From Scleromitrula shiraiana (taxonomy: Eukaryota > Ascomycota > Leotiomycetes > Helotiales > Sclerotiniaceae), in NCBI GenBank assembly GCA_028455995.1, contig JABELC010000014.1, positions 620,001 to 684,000 on the forward strand: a stretch of DNA of 64,000 bases, written 5' to 3'. Positions 10,858 through 21,242 of this stretch are shown one piece after another; the first letter of the stretch is position 1; the number at the start of each line of letters is the position of its first letter. Below the pieces are notes generated by a model, which saw only the letters and a list, made by a program, of their open reading frames with translations, did not search any database and had not been told where the DNA came from. Position numbers and translations under genes: made by a program.

Positions 10858-12038
10858 TTCTCCTGGTTGCCTTAAATCATTTGTTAGAAATGAGAATCTC
10901 TCTGATTGTAACATGGGTGCATGGTTCTTTTGATTATACGAACCTATCTGCACCTATTTCAACATTTTATCTCCGCTTATAGTTTGTTTTTTGATTTCAA
11001 AGGCTTCTTCTGTCATTTGTTATTCTTTTGTATGTGAGAATTCAAGTTGTCAGGAGGCAATCAAATTTTATGTATTGGCTTTACTTTCGTTGGATGACTT
11101 ATATGGATAATTGTGTATTCGTTTTTTATGTGGGGGAGGCCGGCGTTGAGAGATAAAAGTAACTCTACAGAATATCACATTAGTTCTGCTCAAATTCTCC
11201 GTGTATTATATCGAAATTTTGTTTATCAGCTGTTTTTGATGTTCATGCATAGTTAATGGTGATTGTCTGGTGAGATATGTTCCCACCAAAAACCCTCAAT
11301 ATGTATCGATTTACGAAGTTATTTTGAACATTTATGATGAAGATTTGTTGGGAAGGATCGGAACAACTCATGAATGATCAATAATCAATGATCAATGATA
11401 CATATTTGCATGTAAATATAAGATCAATAATTCTTTCTATAAAGATGCCAGTGCTAGTAGCTTTTTCTAATCATGAATGGTTATATTTTAGATACTTTAC
11501 TTTGAAAGCATGTGCTGTATGCTTTCTTGTGTTCTTTGACTGTCTACCAGTATTTCTTCTCAATATTTGACTTTAGAACTACTCATGGTCTCAATACTGT
11601 TTGGTATAGAGTCAAGGAGTCTTCTTTCTATAAGTTTACTCATCTAGAGCCATAGATTGAGTCGAGAGTCATGCAACGATCATCGAACATTCGATTTCTG
11701 TTCACTCATAGCAGTGAATTCAATAACCTACTCATAGTACTCATTTTACTCATATATCATGGAGATATTGATGGTTATTCACACTCAAATGGGTGTACGT
11801 TTGTACGTAGTAAATATCTTCTGGTGCACCCTCTCAGTTGAATTCCTCCTTTACCAACCTTAGTTACAAACATTGAACATCAAATTCATTTCTACATCAG
11901 TTTCCAAATATTACCTCACCTCGCCCGATCCAAGTTTCTAAAGCTACACAAGATCATCCATATCATCACACACATGAAAGATCCAAATCTCCTCCCCATC
12001 TTCCAAAACGATCATAAACCATACAAAAACAACAGACT
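10858..12038. other. AT-rich spacer between copies C and D
   Basis: No supported gene. Small open frames (for example 11388-11570) have no protein-like pattern. The spacer is similar in length and composition to those separating the other members of the tandem family. Confidence 0.4.
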
Positions 12039-12497
12039 ATGTCATCAACAGCCAACATTAAGCATGGTGTTACGGATCGAGCCACCATGCAAAATGAACG
12101 GAGTGTGTCATCAGTCAACCGGAACCAGAGACCTAGAACTGGATCATGTCGAATATGTGACGAATTCAGAAAAACCATGTGCCAGGAATGTTGCAATAGA
12201 ATTTGCACAAAACCAGATAAACGTCGATCTGCAATATGCTTGAATTGCAACAAGTCGTTTGATTTTGCTAAGCTCGGTGGTATCACGTTTGTTAGAGCAG
12301 AAGATTGCAAACTCCATGATCGCAAGCGTTTCACTGTAACTATTCACTCGCGCATATAGCCCGAGTATACACTGACAGTTCACTTCAAGGAAATCAACAT
12401 GGAAACCTGTATTCCCCCAGTGTCAGAGAATGCATTTAGACTCGTGAATGGAGAATGGCTTTCTGCAAATTATTTTTTCAACAATACTTGTCAATAA
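12039..12497 (+). pseudogene. CxxC-rich small protein, copy D, in-frame TAG
   Basis: From ATG 12039 (MSSTANIKHGV) the frame encodes CRICDEFRKTMCQECCNRIC, then CLNC, then EDCKLHDRKRFTVTI. This has the same order as copies A and B, with His replacing one Cys of the last pair. The frame meets TAG at 12357-12359. The same frame then stays open for another 45 codons to 12497 and reads YTLTVHFKEINMETC and FRLVNGEWLSANYFF, similar in style to exon 2 of copy B (TLREIIDGTEKLGCYKL). No intron of plausible size removes the TAG. Either the short form (106 aa) is the product or the gene is interrupted. Confidence 0.5.
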
Positions 12498-13006
12498 CTA
12501 GCGATATCTTTTAAAGATTGTTTGTATTTGTATTTACTTTCTATGTTGAGTTAGTGTTCGTTATACACCTTTTAGTGTTTGTTGAGGATGTTTCTGCCAT
12601 CAGTAGGGTAGTGCTGTTAGAACCTGTATTTTTAGCCATTTGCTTGGTTCCTTTTACTATTAATCAAACATTTCATATTTTAAAACCTCGTGCGTGTTTC
12701 ACCTCCATACTGAGAAATTTTTGTTTAATTGTGGTTTAATGCGAAGATGGTGCTCATATGACTGACGAGTAGTTGAGAGAATGAGACTAGTTTTGATGCC
12801 AATACGAATGGTTTCTCGAGGGCAATGGAATTAATAGAGCCTATTTGTACAAACTAATCTTTGTGCCATAAATTGTCTTTCGACACTGGATCAGTTAGTA
12901 TAATGTATATGTTGGTAAGCAAGTGTCGTGACCAGATTATCAGGCAATATGAATTGGATTTGATAATAATCATGCTTTGCAGAGAGGAGTTCTGATATAT
13001 GGCGCA

Positions 13007-13830
13007 CCTTACGGTATCACCTATTCAGGGATTTCTTGAATACCATTCAGGGAAGCAAATTTTCATATTATAATTCAAATTTTAATTATATTATAAGTTG
13101 ATTTTTGGAGAATGATTTTTTACTAATACAAATTCAATTTAGATTTTTTATTAATTTTTAAGTTTATCTTGAGTAATTGTATAACATTAAATTAATATAA
13201 AGTTTATATATAAAATTAATATATTTTTATTTTTAAGTTATATTAATAGTTAATATACTTCATTATTTTCTAATTTAGCTAATATATCAAAATTAATCTT
13301 GCACTTTTTATATTATTAATATATTTAAGTTAATATTAATATATATCAAAAAATAATATAAATATATATTCAAATTCTATAATTTTTATAAAAAATCATC
13401 TTTATTCAAAATAATAAAATTGTTAATTTTTTAAATTAGCTAAAGAAAATCGATTATATAGAAATGATTGTAGTCTTATAGCTTGAAGCCATATTTATAT
13501 AGATTTGATAAAGGATTAGATAAATCTTTAACTAATAAAAATCTATTAAATAATAACCTTGTAATTTGAAGTCGATGACAAGGCTATTTTAGGTATAGCT
13601 TCAAACTTATCGACAAATTTTATCCGAAGTTTACCCTGAGGTTAATTTTCAAATTTAGAGATTAATTTATACTATATAAAATTCAACTTTTAGTTAATTA
13701 CAAATTTAGTATATTAGTGTTTGAACTTTTAATATATTTAAACATTAAAATGACCGATTTCCTAAAGTTTATTCAAGGAACTCATTGAATTCTATTCAGG
13801 CTAGCTTCCTGAATAAGTGATACCGTAGGG
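13007..13830. mobile_element. AT-rich non-autonomous DNA transposon (MITE-like), 824 bp
   Basis: The left end at 13010-13029 and the right end at 13808-13827 are inverted copies of TACGGTATCACCTATTCAGG with one mismatch (19 of 20). Extending to CC(T/C)TACGG gives an element of 824 bp flanked on both sides by GCA (13004-13006 and 13831-13833), a likely 3-bp target site duplication. Subterminal copies of TATTCAGG and TTCAGGGA recur just inside both ends. The interior is extremely AT-rich with no ORF, as expected for a MITE or for an element altered by RIP (C-to-T mutation of repeats in ascomycetes). A 3-bp duplication fits PIF/Harbinger-like or CACTA-like elements, but the superfamily is not settled. 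No transposase is present. Confidence 0.75.
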
Positions 13831-15828
13831 GCAGATTATAAAATTGCAGAAAGAAAGTGACAGTGCACGTGGTTAATACGTGTTTTCGGCATATAGTTTT
13901 TATTCTATTTTATATTCTATGTAGCTTTTCGGCTACGACTCATTTTTGTCGTTACTAGTATATATGATATTTTTCTTCGTATTTTGTACAAAAAAAAGAA
14001 CATAATGAATATATACATTTTTACTATTGTTAACAATTTACCTGAGTGATCTCAACAGAAGGAGAAAGAAATTTCAATGGTATCTGGATGCCACATTTCT
14101 TCCAAGTCTAGAAAATAGAGTGATTCAGCAACTTGAACATAAAATGTGATGGAACTTGAATAAGACAGGAGTGCCTGGAAACTGAGATGATCATTAGAGA
14201 TAGAGTTTGGCCCGGCTGAATGGTAACATGGAGGTTTACCTCAGGTGGTAAGTAGTAGCCGTTTGATGTACATTAATCTACGAAAAAGACGAGGTTACCA
14301 TGTTGACCTAACTAACGATCTTCCCGATTCAGCTGAAGGTTTCCATAGCTTTGGGAAGTCCCCGCATTCATCCAAAATCTCGAACATCCGGCTTTGAGTA
14401 AGAAATTTCCTATTTCAAGAAACTTGAATAGTGAACTGCTGAATTGCTGGGTCTATCGACTCTGAATTCATTTGGCATCTGTCAGTCTAATTCTCTAGTA
14501 GAAAGGTCAAATAAGACCAAGCCTTCAGTTTTTACTTCTCGACTCGGATAGAACCAGCTGGGAATGAGAAATGAAATACTTAGAATTGGATTGAAAATTT
14601 GGAACGATAAAACTAATTCCATTGTATTGTCACCAAATTTTCATTGGATAATAATGGGTTGCATCGCCTCCTTTACAACCAATCATACTCATAATGATTA
14701 CCAGATCGGAAAAGCCGAACTATATCAAATCATTAAAATCCCAAGAAATATTATATAATTATGTAATTGTACTAAATCAAAGACTACTACAACTACCTTA
14801 TGAAATTCAATAGTATATATTTCTATATTTGGGTTAGATTCCCTTTGGGATTCCCGGCAACAAATTAAAAGGAAAAAGCCGTCCTCGGTCTTTGACCCCA
14901 CCTAACAAGATTCTCACACTAAATTACATCGCTAGCTATGGTTAACCATTATTATTAATCATTATTATTTGTGTTGTAAGTTGCCGTTGTCTTTTGTTAC
15001 ACAAACATACACACACTGCACACTGGCAATTGTCATGATCCAGCACTTGAGTCAAGAACTCTTCCAACAAATCTTCTACCCCTCACAAAGACTTGCTACA
15101 CGCTTGGAGCAAGATTTAATGTATAACCTTATTCATTTCAGGGTACTGCTGGTATACAATTCAAATTATACTTGGTAGATCGAAGATGGTTGTAATAGTT
15201 TACGATGCGATCGAGACTGAAATGAATTTACCTAACAATACTTGTATATTGCACAGATTGGAGTTGTTAGGGTAGAATTGTACGGTCGTACATACCAAAG
15301 CAATACATTTACATTGCTAACTAGTGCACTATCAAGTTATTTCAGGTACATCTCAGCCGCCACTAACCATGACATTCCCATGATGGCAGTGACCCTTAAG
15401 GCGATACTTCCAAGTACTTCCTAGGTCTTCAACTAAAGCGAATAACGGACGGTGATTGAATCCACTAATGAGCAGTTCGGAACTAAGACAAAAATAGGGC
15501 ATACCAAGCCTTATTGTATGGTACCTATGGGTATGAACAAGCACTTAGGCCATACTAGTAGTCTAGTAGGACTTCAGATGTCCGGCCCTATAGACGGAGG
15601 TCCCGGACATTCCAAATTTCATTTCAATGGGATCGATACTGTTAGGTCGGGCTGCTACTTCTGTTTTGTTGTATAAAGGTAGCCTTGCATTCCGGAATAA
15701 TTGCATTTCATCATCAACCAGAACATCATTCTTTAGTTCTATACATTCTTTCTCTGCTCTGCATATTCATTTTTTAATTCTAATCTACACTCTCTTTCCG
15801 AAGCTTAACCAGAGCTTGAACATTGAAA
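13831..15828. other. Intergenic region, no gene seen
   Basis: About 2 kb with only short, unconvincing open frames (14564-14758, 14969-15178, 15242-15424, 15452-15676). A degenerate inverted similarity (GGTAACATGG near 14222 and CCATGTTGACC near 14298) may be relic repeat sequence. The last few hundred bases are the promoter of the downstream GLEYA gene. Confidence 0.5.
15578..15610. promoter_or_regulatory. Perfect 8-bp inverted repeat upstream of the GLEYA gene
   Basis: ATGTCCGG at 15578-15585 and its exact complement CCGGACAT at 15603-15610 are separated by 17 bp, about 220 bp before the ATG of the GLEYA gene. CGG/CCG half-sites in inverted order suit Zn2Cys6 transcription factors. Assignment to any factor is speculative. 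Confidence 0.3.
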
Positions 15829-18270
15829 ATGCGTTTCACCGATCTCACTTTGGCTGCATTGGCAGCTGTCAGCGCAAATGCTGCTCCTCAAAAGATTGAC
15901 TTTAAAGCTCTCAATCCTGTTGTGCAATCCGCCCAGAGTGTGCCAGTTGGAATCACTGCTCAGACTGTCACCTACAATCCAACCGCTGCCGCCTCCTCTG
16001 CTGCTGCTCAAGTCTCTCAATCTTCCGCAGTTTCAGGAATTACCTCAAACTCAAAGCGGGAGGCGAAGCAGCTCAATGCCCGCGATGGAAACTGTGCAGC
16101 TCAGCCAGCAACTATCTATACCGGCTCCAACCCAGCCGATGACCCGGATTCTTTTTTAGCTTATCAGCCATTTGCTGATGCTGCCACTAGCGCTTCAACT
16201 CCATCTGGCTATACCAAATCCTTCAGCAACTTGAAAGCATCCAATAATGCCTTGAAGTATATGGGATTCACACAATTGCCAACTTATGATACTACTTCAT
16301 GCGCAAGCAAGTGCTCTGCTGTCACTGGTTGCAACGCCTTCAATCTTTACTTTGAACGTGATCCAACTGTTGATCCAGGTGCCAACTGCACAAATCCCTC
16401 GTCTATGACAAACGTGAAGTGTGTCTTTTGGGGAGGCTCAGTTGACTCTAGCACTGCAGTCAATGATGGCCAATGGCGAAGCAGCTTCCACGTTGTTATT
16501 GCAGGATCCAACGGCTACAATGTCGACACCGTTCCGACTCCATCTGGATACAATGCTCCTCAATCCCTTGGAACTTCTGCTATCAATGCTCCATTGGATT
16601 GCAATGGAGCTGATACTTTCTTGGGCTCTCGATTCTTCACCGATACTCCATTTGATGTCAGCCTCTGTACCGCTGCTTGTGATGCCACTAGCGCCTACGA
16701 TCTTGCTCACCCAGCAGCAGATGGCACTGCAAAGACCTGTCAATTTGTCAATACCTACATTCTTTACTTGAATGGTGTCGCACAAGGTCAATCCTGTGCT
16801 ATGTACACTGAGTCATGGGATTCGAGCTATGCTACCAACACAGGTTACACTAGTGGAAGCGATAAATATACCATCGGTTCTTCTTATAGCATCTCAAATT
16901 CTACCAACCCAAACTATGCTAAGGACTGCGTCGTTTCAACTGGCAAAAGCTCCAGTTCTGTCTCGTCCACCGTTACTTCCAGCTCCGCTTCTGTCTCATC
17001 AACCAGTGTTTCTAGCTCGACACAAGCGACATCAACATCAACTTCTGTTTCCAGCAACAGCAGCAGCTCCGCTTCAAGCACTATCACGACATTGGAAACT
17101 TCAACTTCTGCCACGTCCACTAGAAGCACATCTGTATCAAGCTCAACCACATCATCTTCTGGTTCAAGCTCAACTGATCCAGTCACATCAAACAATCTTG
17201 GTGTATCATATGCTTATTTCACCAATCCAACTTTGAACACTGGCTATGGATACCCACAATTTGATATCACTTCATTCAACGGCAAGAGCCCAATTTACAC
17301 TGGAACTACTAGCCGAATTGGTTTCGCAAATACTGGACCTGGCTCAAAAGTTGCATTGTATTCTGGAGCTCCATCCCGCAGCGTTGAACAACTCGCCATT
17401 GTCCACACTGGGTTCCTCTATGCCCGCAAATCAGGAACTTACACTTTCACCATCAACCAATATGATGATATTGTTCTCGGATGGATTGGATCAAATGCCT
17501 ACTCTGCATACAGTGCTAATGCTGATCTCGTCGCCGCTTCCTTTGGTATCTCAGGCACTGTCACAACCGTTACCAAGACTTTGACCGCTGGAACACTTGT
17601 TCCATTCAAAGTATTCTGGGCTAACGGTGCCAACTATGGAAACCTTGGCTTCACTATCAACGGCCCCGATGGTGTTCTTTTGTCATCTTCCACTGCCAAG
17701 GATGTTATCAACGCCGCTCCTTCTGGTACCCAAGCTTTCTCATTTCCAGCTGTTGCCAGTAGCAGCTCATCCTGCACTGCTGGTCTCGCTTGGACACAAT
17801 ATACCAACCCATTCAAACAGACTTCCGATTATAAATACTCTACCTTTAAGCCAAGCTACTTCGCTTCTGGCAAGACCCCTGTCGCAACTGGACAATCTTC
17901 CAACATTAACTTCGCATCTACATCATATGTATACAACCAGGCTGCCTTTGTCTATCAAGGATACTTTGCTCCCTCTACCTCTGGCTGGTACTCCTTCTCG
18001 TTCGCTGCTGCAGATGATGTCGCCTACCTCTACTTCGGTGATTCCGCAGGCACAAGATTCACAGACTCTAACTCTGTGGGAACCGCAAGCTACGGCGGAG
18101 GTGGTGTCAGTGCTGCCTACTGGTTTTATAGCCCAGCTGGCCAACTTGTCCCAGTCACTATTGTCTATGGTAACGGAGATGGTCCTTCCGCTCTTCAATT
18201 GAACGTTGTCGGACCTGATGGAAAGACTGTCAAGGATACCGGTGTCTACTTCAAGAGTGGAAAGTGTTAG
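15829..18270 (+). CDS. Secreted protein with two GLEYA adhesin domains, 813 aa
   Basis: Intronless. The ATG at 15829 gives MRFTDLTLAALAAVSANA, a signal peptide cleaved near residue 18-20. Residues about 145-350 hold paired cysteines typical of secreted fungal domains (TSCASKCSAVTGCNAF; SLCTAACDATSAYD). Residues about 364-449 are a Ser/Thr-rich linker, likely O-glycosylated. Two GLEYA-type lectin/adhesin domains follow, about 457-630 (YFTNPTLNTGYGYPQFD; FTINQYDDIVLGWIG) and 652-808 (WTQYTNPFKQTSDYKYSTF; FSFAAADDVAYLYFG). The DD motifs fit the Ca2+-dependent sugar-binding loop of PA14/GLEYA folds. No GPI signal is seen at the C-terminus (VYFKSGKC), so it is probably released or held by the wall in another way. 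Likely role: surface adhesion or cell-wall interaction. Confidence 0.88.
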   Translation: MRFTDLTLAALAAVSANAAPQKIDFKALNPVVQSAQSVPVGITAQTVTYNPTAAASSAAAQVSQSSAVSGITSNSKREAKQLNARDGNCAAQPATIYTGSNPADDPDSFLAYQPFADAATSASTPSGYTKSFSNLKASNNALKYMGFTQLPTYDTTSCASKCSAVTGCNAFNLYFERDPTVDPGANCTNPSSMTNVKCVFWGGSVDSSTAVNDGQWRSSFHVVIAGSNGYNVDTVPTPSGYNAPQSLGTSAINAPLDCNGADTFLGSRFFTDTPFDVSLCTAACDATSAYDLAHPAADGTAKTCQFVNTYILYLNGVAQGQSCAMYTESWDSSYATNTGYTSGSDKYTIGSSYSISNSTNPNYAKDCVVSTGKSSSSVSSTVTSSSASVSSTSVSSSTQATSTSTSVSSNSSSSASSTITTLETSTSATSTRSTSVSSSTTSSSGSSSTDPVTSNNLGVSYAYFTNPTLNTGYGYPQFDITSFNGKSPIYTGTTSRIGFANTGPGSKVALYSGAPSRSVEQLAIVHTGFLYARKSGTYTFTINQYDDIVLGWIGSNAYSAYSANADLVAASFGISGTVTTVTKTLTAGTLVPFKVFWANGANYGNLGFTINGPDGVLLSSSTAKDVINAAPSGTQAFSFPAVASSSSSCTAGLAWTQYTNPFKQTSDYKYSTFKPSYFASGKTPVATGQSSNINFASTSYVYNQAAFVYQGYFAPSTSGWYSFSFAAADDVAYLYFGDSAGTRFTDSNSVGTASYGGGGVSAAYWFYSPAGQLVPVTIVYGNGDGPSALQLNVVGPDGKTVKDTGVYFKSGKC

Positions 18271-18581
18271 ATTTTGGGTCGGGGTAGGGGTGATATGGTG
18301 ACTCTTTTGAAGTTTTAGCATGGTTTATAGAGATTTGAAACATATTTAATCGATCTTTTGGTATATAGTTTTTAATGTTATAATTCATTCCTTCACTTGA
18401 CCTCCTTCTCCTTCAACATGCATGTTTTGTGTCGTACAAGGTGAACAAACGAGCGAGGCCATCGGATATCGGTGGCTCCATCCTTCAACCAAAAATTTCC
18501 CCATTAGGCATGATAGACATGGGGGCTGATAAAAATTGTATTGGGGCTCTTCGTATCCATATGTTGAGAATGAAGATGTAA

Positions 18582-19385
18582 AAGAGAACAGCGCGGCAGT
18601 CTTGTCAAGGGCAAACCTTCCACGTTATTGTAAGTTTATTGCCAGTTAGCAAGATAAGAGGACCGATCACTACTAACATTGACGCAAGTTCCAAGACTGT
18701 TAATACGTCCGATTCTACTACTACCACCCCAACAATTCATCCGACACCATCATTCCCAACCGAGAGATGGGCAATTCCAACGAAAACGGATGCACTAGGC
18801 TCTGGATTCCCCTTTCATCAAAGACTCTACCATTACAAAGTTGCACACGATGAGTGGAACTTATTTAAGAACGAGATTCTCGAGGCAACAAAATTGACCT
18901 TAGAAGAAAATTCAGGCGCAATAGCAGCGCGTATTGCAGCAGGTATACTTGAATTCGCTGTAATTGTCGGGCCGGTAATAGGGTACTACACCGAACGATC
19001 CGTCCAGCGCAAAGCAGTACTCGACAAAGTGAAAGAAGGATTACCACAACAAGGAGCCATTCGATCCGCAATTCGCAAATGGAATGAAATATTTATGCAA
19101 AAGAAGTTCCAAGCATGGCTTGAACTACCGGCTGTGAAGGGAGAAGCTAATGGCGAAGAATTGGATGATAATAAAGTGAAATTAAAGAGGAGAGATAGGA
19201 AGTTGAAGGGGAAAGAACAACGTCGTTTTAGGATTTTGATCTTTCCCAACGCGGTTCCTATGGGTACTCTTTCGCCGTCATGGTCGAGATTCAATTTACC
19301 TGAGGCTCCGGCATATGTGCATAGTACTCTCGTTGAAGCTGATGCCACTCAGCCTGTACCTGGTGTAGCAGAACTCGGGAGCTAA
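18582..19385 (+). CDS. Unrecognised membrane-associated protein, 5' end unresolved
   Basis: The frame is open from 18582 to 19385 but has no ATG before a late internal Met (MQKKFQAW), so the start must lie in an unseen upstream exon, be non-AUG, or be lost. The most protein-like part is FPFHQRLYHYKVAHDEWNLF, then a conserved-looking stretch with a hydrophobic segment ILEFAVIVGPVIGYY, then KAVLDKVKEGL. A charged Lys/Arg patch (KLKRRDRKLKGKEQRR) follows. A single membrane span in an otherwise basic protein could suit a mitochondrial or ER membrane protein, but I do not recognise the family. It may be lineage-specific. Confidence 0.5.
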   Translation, partial: KRTARQSCQGQTFHVIVSLLPVSKIRGPITTNIDASSKTVNTSDSTTTTPTIHPTPSFPTERWAIPTKTDALGSGFPFHQRLYHYKVAHDEWNLFKNEILEATKLTLEENSGAIAARIAAGILEFAVIVGPVIGYYTERSVQRKAVLDKVKEGLPQQGAIRSAIRKWNEIFMQKKFQAWLELPAVKGEANGEELDDNKVKLKRRDRKLKGKEQRRFRILIFPNAVPMGTLSPSWSRFNLPEAPAYVHSTLVEADATQPVPGVAELGS

Positions 19386-21242
19386 GATGCGAGATTTTCC
19401 GGATATCAGAATTCAAAATGTGACTGGAGCTCGACAATTCTTTTTTTTTTCACAGCTTTGTACGAGACATATTTGCCCAACGTTTCACATTGTCTTTTGT
19501 TGGAGCTGAATATCTACCTTGGCTATTACTCGGCGTCATTATTTTCCTATTTATATCAGTCCATATGCCCCTTGTTTTGGATATCCTCCAAGATTTTTAT
19601 ATAGTACTTTGGAAAAATCATCTCGAAATACCACACGCGGTCATTCATTCCAATATCTTCCATACTTCTCTTTACAGCGACCGTAAAGTTACACACAATA
19701 CACGGCAAGACATATCATCTACAACCGACATCGTTACATCAAAAGAATGGTTGCCAAGGCTTAGCCGCGACCATGATTTTTAAACTCATTTCTGAAGAAA
19801 GATCTCGCGAGGTGTTTCGATTTATGGGGGCATCATTCCTGATCTACCATCAACGAGGAAACAGAAGAGAGCAGTCGGCTTACAGACATAAGACGAGGAA
19901 TCCTTCATGAAAGTCATCATTTTTACAGGGGGATACATTTGACGAACTTGATGCAATATTCATGGGGCCAAATCTAAGTATTTCCTCGACCTCTTTGAAA
20001 TGATACTCTGTCACTATCTGGCGCCACTTCATGCATTCGGGGTGAAAGATCTACCCATTTGGGCAGGGAAGAATTGCAACCTGATCGCTCAAGGCAGCTC
20101 GTCATCTTGGTCGTAGGCTCGTACTTTGATTGAAGAGGAATTGGTCAATCCCTAAATGTTATCATTGGTAAAGAGAATAGAGAAGATTGGGAAGACTCTT
20201 GTTTGGAGAGATATCGATATTCTGTCAATTAATATATTCAATGCTCATTCAAATATATTCTTGAGGCTCATGACAATCTTCGTTCGACTTGGGAAAATCA
20301 TTTGGGAAGTTGATTTGCATAATTGACGCATAATCTAGGCGAACATTTAATGCATTTATGCACATATTTGCATTACTAAGCATATCTTACTCGTCTTCTC
20401 ACGATTTTTAAAAACGATCTCATCATGTCAAAAGCTCCATCAATTTTGAGAAATGAATCTTATCATTGGAGTTCTTGCTTGCCAGACACATTTTAATGCT
20501 TCTCGAAGACACTCATGTTCAAAGTATTTATTCCAAGTGCTTTCGCAAGTGCGATGTACGTTTTGATTGTCCAGTTTGAGTATGGATATTTAGATTTATT
20601 TTGAGTGTGTTTTATTTGAATACTTGATTTATAGATATTAATATTTTATATAAATTGGATGTGATTGTTTGTATATAATATAGATATTGTGATGTTGGAT
20701 ATATATATATTCAAAATCTATTTTAGATATATTTGTTCAAATTTCAGCGTTGAATGGATGAATTGATTCCTTTTGAATCCAACTTGTCTGGATTATCAAA
20801 TTTGTTTATATGCAGTGTATAGCTTTGAATTTACAATCACTAAACAATCCTCTATTACCTTTCAAACTCCTGACACAAAGTTGGATTTTGGTGGATAGTT
20901 ATAAAGGTATAGTATTTCTAATAGTACGTCTTGAGCAGAATTCATACCTGACTTACCTATCATATCTGTGTAGCATGGCCTTAAGAGGTGACACTAAAGC
21001 TACTTCAATGCCTATTGCATTTTCTTTGACTCATCTAAGCTTCTCTTATTTCGATTATTCAATCTAGAAGTCTGCTTTGTTGATCCTAAGACCGCAAACG
21101 GGTTTCTTTGATGTGATGATAATTTTCTTTTTCGAGGAGCTTTATTGTTGAAAATACATTTCTTATCATGTCTTCTGATGGGATCATGAGAAACACTCGC
21201 AGCTTGTTTTTTTGTCCGCTTACTATTTGAAAATTTAACAAA
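19386..21242. other. Intergenic, AT-rich, no gene seen
   Basis: About 1.85 kb. Short frames at 19490-19783 and 20810-21067 lack protein-like features or start context. An AT-rich block with TATA-like runs lies at about 20560-20760. The 3' part serves as the promoter of the macrodomain gene. Confidence 0.5.

Noticed and set aside
14222..14340. Degenerate inverted similarity GGTAACATGG / CCATGTTGACC and CCGGCTGAAT / ATTCAGCTG
   Set aside because: Matches are too short and interrupted to call a transposon end; no target duplication found.
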